Of a DNA stretch of 64,000 nt, positions 41,579-50,882 are shown piece after piece (the first letter of the stretch is position 1; every line of letters begins with the position of its first letter). Source of the DNA: an uncultured Candidatus Saccharibacteria bacterium (lineage in GTDB: Bacteria; Patescibacteriota; Saccharimonadia; Saccharimonadales; Saccharimonadaceae); contig CAMNAK010000001.1 in the NCBI GenBank assembly GCA_946530965.1, forward strand, positions 248,001-312,000, given 5' to 3'. A program made the position numbers and the translations under genes. The notes beneath the pieces were generated by a model that was not told where the DNA came from, did not search any database, and saw only the letters and a list, made by a program, of their open reading frames with translations.

Positions 41579-42316
41579 ATGGACGAGAGAATCAACTACT
41601 ATGCCCTCGCAAGCGTGTTGCTTGCCGCACCAGGAAGAAACGGCATCCTCTTGACCCCGATGCAGCTCGAGTATCTCGATGCAAGCATCAACGAACTCCT
41701 GACGGAAGAAGAGAAGGACGCCCTCAGAAACAACGATGAGGACTGGGTCCTCAAAATCAAAGGCCAGAGCGCTATTAACAAGCTCAGAAAAGACCCCGAG
41801 CTAATGGTAGTCCTCACCCTGGGAGAAGTCCCCGTCAAACAGCTTATTGATGCTATGGTCTGCGTAATCTCCGGAGAATACAAAGCAGTAATCGGAGAGG
41901 ACAAGGAAAATGGCGGCTACAGCCTCGAATTCGAGCTCAAAGAGCCAAAGGAATATGAGAGTGAAGACGACAGAATCATTAACGACTTCATGAACGCAAG
42001 AGTCTATCACGGCCCCTTCAGACCTTACCAGGGAGGCAGCTACATGGACGCCGACGGCGAAGTGATCGACTCTATCTACGGCGAAATCATCCACAAGAAG
42101 TCCGATTATGTCTACTCCGCGCAGTATCTCAACCTCAGCAAAGAGCAGAGCAAAGCGATCGCGCCAAGCGGCAATCTCATAAACTCCCAGCTCCTGGATT
42201 ATTACGTCTGCAATGAAGCCAAACCTATCGCCCCCTTTACGGCAGAACATTTCGAGCAGATCAAAGCATATCTCGAGTACTGGGTTGGCGCAGATTTCCA
42301 CGAGTACACGCCTTGA
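41579..42316 (+). CDS. Hypothetical protein, paralogue of the 40686 gene
   Basis: The 245-residue protein aligns with its upstream neighbour in the segments named there, with conserved IINDFMNARVY, GGSYMDADGE and YLEYWVGADF. No known family is seen. The start at 41579 is fixed by the leader and the GAAAGGATC site; the longer frame from 41414 crosses the upstream terminator and promoter. Confidence 0.75.
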   Translation: MDERINYYALASVLLAAPGRNGILLTPMQLEYLDASINELLTEEEKDALRNNDEDWVLKIKGQSAINKLRKDPELMVVLTLGEVPVKQLIDAMVCVISGEYKAVIGEDKENGGYSLEFELKEPKEYESEDDRIINDFMNARVYHGPFRPYQGGSYMDADGEVIDSIYGEIIHKKSDYVYSAQYLNLSKEQSKAIAPSGNLINSQLLDYYVCNEAKPIAPFTAEHFEQIKAYLEYWVGADFHEYTP

Positions 42317-42332
42317 GCATCCTTTTCTATTA

Positions 42333-42358
42333 GAGTCCTCAAAAGAGGGCTCTTTTTC
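42333..42358 (+). terminator. Terminator after the 41579 gene
   Basis: GAGTCCTC and GAGGGCTC pair (one T-G) around AAAA and are followed by a T run. Confidence 0.85.
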
Positions 42359-42381
42359 TTGCATTTTGAAGTCCTATCTGT

Positions 42382-42495
42382 TATAATACTCCCAGTTACC
42401 AAAGACAGCGGCGGCTGAGCAATCAGCTTAATCACGCCGCCGAGGATAAATATTCTTATATATTCTTGGTGACGCGCTATATCTAGCGCTTTTTA
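42382..42495 (+). promoter_or_regulatory. Ribosomal protein L10 leader with attenuator
   Basis: TATAAT (42382-42387) precedes an L10-leader-like RNA: AGTTACCAAAGACAG followed by a CGGCGGC/GCCGCCG stem (42409-42442). A terminator hairpin (GCGCTA/TAGCGC plus T5, 42474-42494) lies between the leader and rplJ. In other bacteria L10-L12 binds such leaders and represses its own operon. Confidence 0.85.
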
Positions 42496-42556
42496 AGTGC
42501 TAAATAGCAATTAACAATCTGGCTAAAACGAATAAACCAAAAGGAGATTTCTATCT

Positions 42557-43081
42557 ATGGCAATTAGCAAAGATAAGAAACAACAATTGGTTGCCGACTT
42601 AAACGAGCTTCTCAGCGATGCAAAGATGACAGTTTTTGCTAAATACCAGGGCCTTACGGTCGCTGAAATGCAGGAACTTCGCAAAGCTGCTCGCGAGAAC
42701 GACGTAAAAATCAAGATTGTCAAGAACCGCCTCGTCCGTGTCGCCATGGGCGAAATCGCAGTTTACAAAGACACCGATACAAGCGCTCTAGAAGGTCAGC
42801 TACTTTATGCCGTTTCTAATAACGACGAAGTCGCTCCAGCACAGGTTCTAGCAAAGTTTGCTAAGAATCATGCCGCCCTAGAACTTAAGGGTGCTTTCTC
42901 TGGTGACGGTAAAGCTCTCAACGAAGAAGATGTCGTTGCGCTTTCCAAGCTTCCAAGCAAGGAACAGCTCATCGGCCAGGTCGTCGATATGCTTCTCAGC
43001 CCAGTCAACGATGTCACGAATGCACTTTCTGGCAATCTACACGCCTTGCTCGACGGTATCGCCGACAAAGCAACCAATTAA
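42557..43081 (+). CDS. rplJ: 50S ribosomal protein L10
   Basis: The 174-residue protein matches L10: KYQGLTVAEMQELRKAAREN near the N-terminus, VKNRLVRVAM, and a helical C-terminus that would carry the L7/L12 dimers. It forms the base of the ribosomal stalk. AAAAGGAG precedes the ATG, and the L10 leader lies upstream. Confidence 0.96.
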   Translation: MAISKDKKQQLVADLNELLSDAKMTVFAKYQGLTVAEMQELRKAARENDVKIKIVKNRLVRVAMGEIAVYKDTDTSALEGQLLYAVSNNDEVAPAQVLAKFAKNHAALELKGAFSGDGKALNEEDVVALSKLPSKEQLIGQVVDMLLSPVNDVTNALSGNLHALLDGIADKATN

Positions 43082-43123
43082 TTATTATTTATCAACCGTT
43101 AAATCATAAAGGAGTCCAATAAA

Positions 43124-43501
43124 ATGGCTGCTGATGTAAAGAAAATCGCAGAGGAATTGGTTAAGCTCACCGTCCTCGAAGTTAACGAGCTAAAGAATGT
43201 CCTAAAGGACGAATACGGCATCGAGCCAGCTGCTGCTGCTGTTGCTGTTGCTGCTGCACCTGCTGAAGGTGGCGCTGCTGCTGAAGAAAAATCTGAATTC
43301 GACGTCGTTTTGAAAGACGCCGGTGCTTCCAAGATCCCAGTCATCAAGGCTGTTAAGGAAGCTACTGGTCTTGGTCTCGGTGAGGCTAAGGCTCTCGTTG
43401 ATGGTGCTCCAGCTACCATCAAGGAAAAGGTTGCAAAGGAAGAAGCTGAAGCTCTTAAGAAGACTTTGGAAGAAGCTGGCGCAACAATCGAACTCGCTTA
43501 A
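43124..43501 (+). CDS. rplL: 50S ribosomal protein L7/L12
   Basis: The 125-residue protein has the N-terminal dimerisation helices, an Ala-rich hinge (about 38-53) and the C-terminal factor-binding domain ([35 protein letters not shown]). It recruits translational GTPases. It is 42 nt downstream of rplJ with its own AAAGGAG site. Confidence 0.97.
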   Translation: MAADVKKIAEELVKLTVLEVNELKNVLKDEYGIEPAAAAVAVAAAPAEGGAAAEEKSEFDVVLKDAGASKIPVIKAVKEATGLGLGEAKALVDGAPATIKEKVAKEEAEALKKTLEEAGATIELA

Positions 43502-43538
43502 GTTATTAAAAATTATTAGCCAGATTGTAAACAAAATT

Positions 43539-43562
43539 GAGCCTCGTAAGGGGCTCTTTTTT
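43539..43562 (+). terminator. Terminator of the rplJL operon
   Basis: GAGCCTC and GGGGCTC pair around GTAA (one wobble) and are followed by TTTTTT. Confidence 0.85.
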
Positions 43563-43651
43563 GTGCTTTCAATTTGACAGTTTTAGGATAAAAGCGTGTA
43601 ATTATAATATTAAACGTCCAATCGTAGCACCTTAGAAAAGGAGATGACATT

Positions 43652-44188
43652 ATGAACAATCGCGGAATCTTCATCGAAATGACAAAGTCGCTTTTCGCGT
43701 CTGGCGCAAGAAGAGTCACAACCGATCCCTTCAAAGCGGGGGAAGGCAACGAGTTTGCAATCCCTATCAATGACCTCGTGATCATTGATGGCCATTGCAA
43801 CTCAAAGACAATCCTCGAGCACAATGGCACTACAAAATACGTCATTGTGTCCGACAACAAATTTATCTTTAATGGTCTCGAGTATGCTACTGTCTACACC
43901 ATTGAAGAAAGCCCCGGAAAAAGCGCCAAGCTCTATACCGCGCTATCCAATGCCGAGACACTTGCACTCCACTGCGAATCGAACCCAACACCCGTATTAC
44001 CGATAGGAGGCGACGCGAACTTCATTAGCTCACCAAGCGATTTTCATATGACCAGATACGCTAAGACTAAGCAGGAAGGCGTTTATCTGCGCCAAGACCT
44101 TAACCTTGATATAACAAGCAAACTTAGCGTTTCTATCAAAGACTCGAAAATCTTCGTCACTCCTAAAACCACTCAGCCCTCGCAGTAA
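43652..44188 (+). CDS. Hypothetical protein
   Basis: This 178-residue protein is not recognised. It is soluble and probably rich in beta strands. It has a TTGACA promoter element, a TATAAT-like box, the leader phrase GTAGCACCTTAGAAAAGGAG and a terminator overlapping its stop. The leader phrase partly matches the TACCGCACATT..AGAAAGGA leaders of 40686 and 41579. Confidence 0.65.
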   Translation: MNNRGIFIEMTKSLFASGARRVTTDPFKAGEGNEFAIPINDLVIIDGHCNSKTILEHNGTTKYVIVSDNKFIFNGLEYATVYTIEESPGKSAKLYTALSNAETLALHCESNPTPVLPIGGDANFISSPSDFHMTRYAKTKQEGVYLRQDLNLDITSKLSVSIKDSKIFVTPKTTQPSQ

Positions 44189-44203
44189 CCGAGGGCTTTT
44201 TCT
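44175..44203 (+). terminator. Terminator overlapping the end of the 43652 gene
   Basis: AGCCCTCG and CGAGGGCT pair across the stop codon and are followed by a T run. Confidence 0.85.
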
Positions 44204-44383
44204 TTTTCATAAAAGCAAAAAGAGATTAAACAAAAGCACAATAGTCAATGGTAATATTTACAACAAATTTCATCCCACCTCTGTTATGGCTGTGGAAAAA
44301 GCGAATTTTACAACATTGACACTAGTGCTAGAGTCATATATTATAGACTTAGTAATATTAAATACAGACAGAGGATGCGAGGT

Positions 44384-44902
44384 ATGTCTGATCTACCAGA
44401 AAAACAAATAAAACGTCTGCGAAGTCTTTTGACCGAAGCAGAGACCAACTTAGCAGCAGCTAAGGAACTTTTGACTTCAATGTTGGGTGATGGCGGCACA
44501 ATTACCGCTCCAACCCAGACTATAACTGATAGCCCAGAAGGTAAAATTATCGAAGGTGTCTTCGATGGACAAATTATGATTGGTCCTGACGGCAAGAACT
44601 ATCCAGTTCCAGCGAACTACGCCAGCAAGTCCAAGCTAGTCGAAGGTGACATCTTGAAGCTAACAATTGGCGAAACCGGCAAGTTCATGTACAAACAAAT
44701 TGGCCCAGTCGAGCGCCGCACAGTTATCGGCACATTGACTAGCCACGACGATCAGTACTTCGTCGAAGTAAACGGCAAAGAGTACAAAATTCTTTACGCA
44801 TCCGTTACTTATTTCCGCCTAAAGGTTGGCGATCAGGTTAGCGTCGTAATCCCAGCAGACAACGACGAAGCAACCTGGGCAGCAGTCGAAGCAAGCTTAT
44901 AA
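44384..44902 (+). CDS. Conserved hypothetical protein with coiled coil and beta domain
   Basis: The 172-residue protein has an N-terminal coiled coil (about 5-35) and a beta-rich domain beginning GVFDGQIMIGPDGKNYPVPA, then LVEGDILKLTI and a repeat-like second unit. I recall similar proteins in many CPR genomes but cannot check. ATG 44384 is preferred to ATG 44375 because GAGG lies at the right distance only for the former. Confidence 0.6.
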   Translation: MSDLPEKQIKRLRSLLTEAETNLAAAKELLTSMLGDGGTITAPTQTITDSPEGKIIEGVFDGQIMIGPDGKNYPVPANYASKSKLVEGDILKLTIGETGKFMYKQIGPVERRTVIGTLTSHDDQYFVEVNGKEYKILYASVTYFRLKVGDQVSVVIPADNDEATWAAVEASL

Positions 44903-44910
44903 TAAAAAAT

Positions 44911-44942
44911 AAAACCATATCTTCTGAAGATATGGTTTTTTG
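44911..44942 (+). terminator. Terminator after the 44384 gene
   Basis: AAAACCATATCTTC and GAAGATATGGTTTT form a long perfect stem followed by TTTTTT (partly in the arm). Confidence 0.9.
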
Positions 44943-44951
44943 CTCAATTAA

Positions 44952-45674
44952 CTAATCTTTCTTACAATACCTAACCGAGCCGTCTTCGTAAGTAATCTCA
45001 ATATTTCTAAAATCATTTACCTTAACGTTGTAGCTAGTGGCATCAAGATTCATCTTAGATCCTTTAGCATGATTCTCGGCAATTAATGAGTGAACCTTAA
45101 TTTCATCATCAGATAGCCTATCGATACTAAAACTACCATTTACATAAGTATCGCCGTTGTAGTAATTCCAGAAACGGAACTCTTTACCAGAAAACTGCAT
45201 CGTAACAGAATATCTGTTGTTCTCAAGTAATTCCTGATGATCAGCACAGTCATAGCGACCAGAAAGTCTAATATCAGAATCTCTAAGACCATTCGGCATG
45301 ATGGCCGCCAATACTAAAATCAATAGTTCTGCACAGAAGCACAAACCAGCAATCGCCAAAACTACAATCGAAGCCGCAAGCTCAAACTTCCTGGACTTAT
45401 ACTTAACAATGTTTCTAAGCGCCAAAGCGGAAGCAAGCACAGCTAGAGCCGGAGCAAGCACCATCAAGCTTGGTTCAAGATCGTCCTGTCCACCGGTAAA
45501 GAAGAGAGTAAAATTGAAAGCAAGAACAGCAAGCGACAAAAACATCACACAGTAGCTTGCCATGCGCCAAGTATGAGCTTTATCTCGCACTTCGGAGGCC
45601 GACAATCTTTTCTTTTTAATAGCAAAAGACTTCAGCGACTTTTTCGTGCTGTTTATTTTTGTTTTACTAGCCAT
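44952..45674 (-). CDS. Hypothetical membrane protein
   Basis: The 240-residue protein has a basic N-terminus, four membrane helices (about 38-130) and a soluble beta-rich C-terminal domain (about 135-240) with two Cys. No family is recognised. Its promoter region diverges from that of the aquaporin gene. Confidence 0.6.
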   Translation of the reverse strand: MASKTKINSTKKSLKSFAIKKKRLSASEVRDKAHTWRMASYCVMFLSLAVLAFNFTLFFTGGQDDLEPSLMVLAPALAVLASALALRNIVKYKSRKFELAASIVVLAIAGLCFCAELLILVLAAIMPNGLRDSDIRLSGRYDCADHQELLENNRYSVTMQFSGKEFRFWNYYNGDTYVNGSFSIDRLSDDEIKVHSLIAENHAKGSKMNLDATSYNVKVNDFRNIEITYEDGSVRYCKKD

Positions 45675-45724
45675 AAATTACGATATAATTATATCATAAG
45701 CATTATAAATAAGGACATAATCTT

Positions 45725-46396
45725 ATGAAAAAATCTATCAAAAAATATATCGCCGAGTTTATCGGTACCTTTATTTTAGTACTCTTTGGCTGCGGCGTAG
45801 CAGCAATAACATCGGGCAGCCTAGTAGCCACATCACTCGCATTTGGCCTCAGCATCGTAGCGGCCGCCTATGCAATCGGGGACGTCTCTGGCTGTCACGT
45901 AAACCCAGCAGTATCTCTAGCAATGCTCATTACAAAGAGAATGAACATTAAAGATTTCTGCGGCTATGTACTAGCTCAAATCGCAGGCGCATTTGCAGGT
46001 GCAGGCGTACTTTACGCAATCTTTAGCTCAACAAGTGTCGGCGTGTCTGGTTTTGGCCTTGGCGCCAACACGTTAACCGAAGAGCTTGGCATTACAGCCT
46101 GCGCAGGCTTCCTAATCGAGCTTATCCTAACCTTCGTATTCGTTTATACGATCCTAGGCGTAACAGCAGATAGCAAGAAATCCCACATGGCCGGAATCGT
46201 AATCGGTCTAACGCTTTGCTTCGTGCATCTACTAGGCATTTTATTTACCGGCACTTCCGTAAACCCAGCAAGAAGTCTTGCTCCAGCAATCCTTACTGGT
46301 GGCGCAGCTTTGAGCCAGCTCTGGATCTTCCTTACAGCTCCGCTATGTGGTGCAGCCGTAGCGGCTTGCGCATATTCTCTAATCAATAAGAAATAG
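45725..46396 (+). CDS. Aquaporin (MIP family, AqpZ-like)
   Basis: The 223-residue protein has six membrane helices and both NPA motifs (GCHVNPAVSLAM near 61 and GTSVNPARSLAPA near 181). The Arg after the second NPA belongs to the selectivity filter of water channels. The length and ARS motif favour a water-type channel over a glycerol facilitator. AAGGA lies upstream of the ATG. Confidence 0.9.
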   Translation: MKKSIKKYIAEFIGTFILVLFGCGVAAITSGSLVATSLAFGLSIVAAAYAIGDVSGCHVNPAVSLAMLITKRMNIKDFCGYVLAQIAGAFAGAGVLYAIFSSTSVGVSGFGLGANTLTEELGITACAGFLIELILTFVFVYTILGVTADSKKSHMAGIVIGLTLCFVHLLGILFTGTSVNPARSLAPAILTGGAALSQLWIFLTAPLCGAAVAACAYSLINKK

Positions 46397-46408
46397 CTAA
46401 GCTCATGC

Positions 46409-46439
46409 AAAATACCCGACTTCCATGCCGGGTATTTTT
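46409..46439 (+). terminator. Terminator after the aquaporin gene
   Basis: AATACCCG and CGGGTATT pair around a 10-nt loop and are followed by TTTTTG. Confidence 0.85.
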
Positions 46440-46503
46440 GTTTCATATATATCTTTATTTATCAAGAGCGACAGAGAGAGTTTCAAGTGTTAAAATAATA
46501 AGT

Positions 46504-47985
46504 ATGAAAGCGTTATATAGGAGGTACCGCCCAAAAACTCTTGCCGAAGTCATCGGACAAGAAAATGTCACAGAGCCGCTAGCAAGCTCTATCAAAAAAG
46601 GCAACTTTGGACACGCTTTTCTTTTGACTGGCCCACGCGGTTGCGGTAAAACGTCCGTTGCGCGTATTTTAGCTCATGAAGTCAACGGTTTTAAATACGA
46701 GCTCGAAGATAGCTATATCGACATCATAGAAATCGATGCCGCCAGCAACACTGGCGTAGACAATATTCGCGACCTCCGCGAAAAGGCTATTATCGCTCCA
46801 GTAGAAGGCAAATATAAGGTATACATCATCGACGAGGTGCACATGCTCTCGAAATCCGCCTTCAACGCTCTTCTTAAAACCCTCGAGGAACCACCAGAGC
46901 ACGTTATCTTTATCATGGCTACGACCGACCCACAAAAAGTCCCAGTAACCATCATGTCGCGCTGCCAGGTATACAATTTCCAGCTCGCTTCACCAAAAGC
47001 AATGCTAAAGTATATCAAGGATGTCTGCAAAAAAGAAAAAATCGACATCGAGGACGAAGCCCTAGAAATCATCGTCAAACGCGGCGGCTATTCTTTTCGC
47101 GATACTTTGTCTCTACTCGACCAAATCTCGACCATTAGCGACAAGAAAATCACCGCCAAACAGGTACAAGATATCTTGGGCTTACCTCAGAACGTCTTTA
47201 TTTCTGACCTAGTTAGTAGCTACAAAAACCAAGATCTAGCCGCAATTCACCAAGCTATCGAAAAAATCCAGAACGACAATATTTCGCCAGACGTTATCGC
47301 TGAAGAACTTATTCGTCAAGCTGTAGATTCTATAGACTTACAGCTACTTTCACTCGTACCAAAGCTTAGCGAAGTAAAGCTATCGCCATTCCCACTAGCC
47401 AAACTCGTTGTCGCGCTAACTACGCCAAGCATCAATGCACCAGTAGTTCAGGTCATTCAACAGAACGCGCCCGTTGTCGCTCCTGCGCCAGCTCCAGTCA
47501 AAGCCGAGCCAGTAAAAACACCAGAGCCAGTAAAAGTCCCTGAGACGCCAAAAGAAGAGCCAAAAGCCGAAGCCCCAAGCGCCCCAGCTCCAGAACCGGC
47601 CAAAACTCCAACACCAAAGCCAACTGATGCCCCAAAAGAAGAATCACCAAAAGCAGAAGCAGCAACAACCGTCAATATTTCTACTGAGTTCTCGTCTCCT
47701 GCCGAACTTTGGTCACATATTATTGAAAACATCACAAAAAAAGCAAAGCCGATGCTTACGTTTTTCAAAGACAGTGAATATGAGCTTCTAAACAACACGC
47801 TAACAATCTATGCCAATCACAAATTCAACAAAAACCAGATCGAGAAGAAACGTGGCATTATTTCAGAGGTCGTGCCGAAAGAGATTGAGATTGTTATTAG
47901 CGAGGATTCCCTAAGAAGCGACGACACGATGTCTAATATTGCGGATTTAATGGGTGGGGGAGAGGAAATTCAAATCGATGAATGA
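46504..47985 (+). CDS. dnaX: DNA polymerase III subunit gamma/tau (lacking the zinc module)
   Basis: The 493-residue protein has Walker A GPRGCGKTS (about 41), Walker B IIDEVHML (about 100), the sensor and LKTLEEPPEH, a Pro/Ala-rich linker (about 320-395) and a C-terminal tau-like domain. The usual four-Cys zinc module between Walker A and IDAASNTGVD is replaced by about ten residues. TAAAAT (46491-46496) lies 7 nt before the ATG, so the mRNA is probably leaderless; the longer frame from 46405 is rejected. Confidence 0.94.
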   Translation: MKALYRRYRPKTLAEVIGQENVTEPLASSIKKGNFGHAFLLTGPRGCGKTSVARILAHEVNGFKYELEDSYIDIIEIDAASNTGVDNIRDLREKAIIAPVEGKYKVYIIDEVHMLSKSAFNALLKTLEEPPEHVIFIMATTDPQKVPVTIMSRCQVYNFQLASPKAMLKYIKDVCKKEKIDIEDEALEIIVKRGGYSFRDTLSLLDQISTISDKKITAKQVQDILGLPQNVFISDLVSSYKNQDLAAIHQAIEKIQNDNISPDVIAEELIRQAVDSIDLQLLSLVPKLSEVKLSPFPLAKLVVALTTPSINAPVVQVIQQNAPVVAPAPAPVKAEPVKTPEPVKVPETPKEEPKAEAPSAPAPEPAKTPTPKPTDAPKEESPKAEAATTVNISTEFSSPAELWSHIIENITKKAKPMLTFFKDSEYELLNNTLTIYANHKFNKNQIEKKRGIISEVVPKEIEIVISEDSLRSDDTMSNIADLMGGGEEIQIDE

Positions 47986-49357
47986 TGAAGAAGGCTTCGA
48001 AGACGTAAAAAAGCGCGCCGAGCGTATACCGCCACAGAATATCGACGCCGAAAAATCACTCCTAAGCTCCATTTTGATTTCCGAAGAATCATTGCCAGAT
48101 ATTACCGAAATCGTAAAGCCGCTAGATTTTTATGACGAAAGAAACCAGCACATCTACAATGCAATGTGGAATCTCTACGAACGCCACCAGCCAGTAGATT
48201 TGCTTACCGTAACCGATGAATTAAAACGCCACAAGCTAATCACAAAAGCTGGCGGCGCAGCATATATTTCCGAGCTTTCGACCTACGCACCAACCGCCGC
48301 CCACGCAAAAGCCTACGCAGAACTTATTGCAAACTGCGCCGTTCGTCGACGTCTTATTGGCGCCGCCGCAGATATTACCGAATCTGCCTACAACGAATCC
48401 ATCGAAACCGACGAGATCCTTGGCGATGCCGAACAATCACTCTTTAAGGTTTCCGAGCAGAATACTCATGGCGACATGATCTCCATGGCGGACCTTCTTT
48501 CAGATACTTGGAATCACCTTGAGGAACTCCATGAAAAGAAGGGCTCTATTGCAGGCTACAAAACCGGCTATCCAGATCTCGATCGCATGACGGCAGGCTT
48601 CCACAAATCCGACCTCGTGATCTTGGCTGCACGTCCTGCTATGGGCAAGACCGCTTTGGCTCTAAACTTCGCACAGAACGTCGCAAACATCAATAAAAAA
48701 GCTGTTTTGATTTTCTCCCTTGAGATGGGTAAAGAGCAGCTAATCAACCGTATGCTTGCCGATGCTTCTGGCGTTGATTCCTTCAAACTTGAAACTGGTA
48801 ATTTTGATGTCGAAGATTTCGAAAAGATCGCCGAAGCTATGTCCGAGATGAGCGAATCAGATATCTTTATTGACGATACACCAGGTCTAACCGTCCTTCA
48901 GATGCGCACAAAAGCTCGCCGCGTTGCTCACAATAACGAGCTAGGTCTAATCATCGTAGACTACCTCCAGCTTATGTCTGGCAGCTCAAGAAAAGCACAG
49001 GACAACCGCGTACAGGAAATCTCCGAGATTTCTCGTGGTCTAAAGCTTGTTGCGCGCGAATTAAACGTACCAGTTATTGCCTTGTCACAGCTATCCCGTT
49101 CCGTAGAAAACCGCGTTCCACAGATTCCAATGCTATCCGACCTTCGTGAATCTGGTTCCATCGAGCAGGATGCCGACATCGTCATGTTCTTGTACCGCGA
49201 AGATTACTACAACCCAGAAACCGACCGCCAAAACATTACGGATTTGATTCTTGCCAAGCACCGCCGCGGTGCGACTGGCTCCGTTGGCCTATACTTCGAT
49301 AAGGCTCGCGTCCGCTTTATGTCACTCGATACGCATCACGACGAAATGGAGATGTAG
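47978..49357 (+). CDS. dnaB: Replicative DNA helicase
   Basis: The 459-residue protein has the DnaB N-terminal domain (PPQNIDAEKSLLSSILI) and the RecA-like domain with Walker A AARPAMGKTALALN (about 220), LIIVDYLQLM (Walker B) and LAKHRRGATG. It unwinds the fork. Its ATG overlaps the dnaX stop by 8 nt, so clamp loader and helicase are translationally coupled. The frame also opens at GTG 47954, but GAGAGG favours the ATG. Confidence 0.95.
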   Translation: MNDEEGFEDVKKRAERIPPQNIDAEKSLLSSILISEESLPDITEIVKPLDFYDERNQHIYNAMWNLYERHQPVDLLTVTDELKRHKLITKAGGAAYISELSTYAPTAAHAKAYAELIANCAVRRRLIGAAADITESAYNESIETDEILGDAEQSLFKVSEQNTHGDMISMADLLSDTWNHLEELHEKKGSIAGYKTGYPDLDRMTAGFHKSDLVILAARPAMGKTALALNFAQNVANINKKAVLIFSLEMGKEQLINRMLADASGVDSFKLETGNFDVEDFEKIAEAMSEMSESDIFIDDTPGLTVLQMRTKARRVAHNNELGLIIVDYLQLMSGSSRKAQDNRVQEISEISRGLKLVARELNVPVIALSQLSRSVENRVPQIPMLSDLRESGSIEQDADIVMFLYREDYYNPETDRQNITDLILAKHRRGATGSVGLYFDKARVRFMSLDTHHDEMEM

Positions 49358-49413
49358 CCGCCTGAAGCTTGACCATATTTGCCAAGCAAAAACATTATGC
49401 TAAAATAATAGCA

Positions 49414-50877
49414 GTGAAAGACAAAACAAAGGAATTTTTTCTTTTCCGCCACCGTTTCATAATTGGCTACATTCTAATAATGGTGATTTTTGTGGCACTA
49501 CTATTTATCTTGCCATCAATCGCGCCAGAAGGTCTTAGTCATGATGAAATGAATTCTGCCGTCACTTCAGATAATCTTCACTTGGATTTCATGAAGCAGG
49601 GAAACGTCGTAAACCTTCCGTATTATGCTTTGCAAAAATTAAGCATCAAGATATTCGGTTTAACACTTTACGCTATTAAAATCCCTTCCATCATCTTTGG
49701 CGCATTTTCTGCATTATTTATTACCTTACTCCTAAACCGTTGGTTTAAATCTGATGTCGCTATTATTGGCTCTGCTCTAGCGACACTTTCTACAGCCTTT
49801 TTGTCGCTTGCAAACTTCGGTACGCCAGATATTCTATATATCTTCTGGATCTCTCTAATCCTCTGGCTTGGCAGTAAAATTGTTGGCAATAAGAATATTC
49901 ACCCATTCTTCGTAATACTATTCACGAGCTCAATCGCATTGTCTCTATACACGCCACATCTTTGCTATATCGCACTTGCAATCCTTATCGCAGGTATCGC
50001 GCACCCACATCTTCGCTACTCGATTAAGGTCCTAAAGCCATGGCAGCTGATCCTTGCGATTCTTATCTTCGCTGTCGGCGTAGCCCCACTTGGCATTTCT
50101 GTTTTCTATCATCACAACCTCATCCAAGAACTTGCGTTCATGGAGAACTTCTCCCAGAGAGCTTACATCCAGAACCTAAAGAACGCCTTTGCACCATATT
50201 TCTCATTTACACTTGCTTACGACAGCGTGCATCTAGCACCACTATTTGGCCTAGCGACAGTAGCGCTTATCGCAATTGGCTTTATTAGCTCGCTAGACAA
50301 GCTATTTGCATCGCGCAACTCTGTTACATATATGCTCATAGCTTTTGCAGTGATTATTTCTGGCCTTAACGTAACCTGCGCTGCAATTATTATTGTCCCA
50401 GTAGCAATTATGTGTTCCGCTGCCATCGATTCTATGATCATGCGCTGGAAGAGCATCTTCCCAAAAAATCCGTACGCACACCTTATCGGCGCAGCTCCGA
50501 TTGTCATCATCTTAGCTATTATGCTCATTTCTGGCCTCGCTCATTATATTCAGGGCTATCATTACACGCCGCGCGTCACGAAGAACTTTAGCGAAGATCT
50601 AGCCTTGTTTACAAAAGAGCTAAAAGCTGGCGACACGCTAATCTTGAATACAGAGGACGAGAACCACGACTTCTATAAACTATTTGCAAAGAAGAACAAT
50701 ATTAAAGTTAACTATGAGTTCCCAAAGAATAGCGAAGGTCGCGTAGCGGTTATTGAAGCACCAGTCGAAGCTAAAGGATATGAACTATCCCATATCTCAA
50801 CATCGTCAAAAAGCCGAAACTCTGATAGACTATACATATATACCAAAGTTACAGATAAGCAAGAAACAGGAGAATAA
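49414..50877 (+). CDS. GT39-like membrane glycosyltransferase (GT-C fold)
   Basis: The 487-residue protein has about eleven membrane helices and the N-terminal acidic motif SHDEMNSAV typical of ArnT/PMT-like transferases using lipid-linked sugars. A C-terminal extracellular domain of about 90 residues follows. TAAAAT (49401-49406) is 7 nt before the GTG at 49414, which makes GTG the likely start of a leaderless message. The acceptor is unknown. Confidence 0.75.
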   Translation: MKDKTKEFFLFRHRFIIGYILIMVIFVALLFILPSIAPEGLSHDEMNSAVTSDNLHLDFMKQGNVVNLPYYALQKLSIKIFGLTLYAIKIPSIIFGAFSALFITLLLNRWFKSDVAIIGSALATLSTAFLSLANFGTPDILYIFWISLILWLGSKIVGNKNIHPFFVILFTSSIALSLYTPHLCYIALAILIAGIAHPHLRYSIKVLKPWQLILAILIFAVGVAPLGISVFYHHNLIQELAFMENFSQRAYIQNLKNAFAPYFSFTLAYDSVHLAPLFGLATVALIAIGFISSLDKLFASRNSVTYMLIAFAVIISGLNVTCAAIIIVPVAIMCSAAIDSMIMRWKSIFPKNPYAHLIGAAPIVIILAIMLISGLAHYIQGYHYTPRVTKNFSEDLALFTKELKAGDTLILNTEDENHDFYKLFAKKNNIKVNYEFPKNSEGRVAVIEAPVEAKGYELSHISTSSKSRNSDRLYIYTKVTDKQETGE

Positions 50878-50882
50878 ATACT

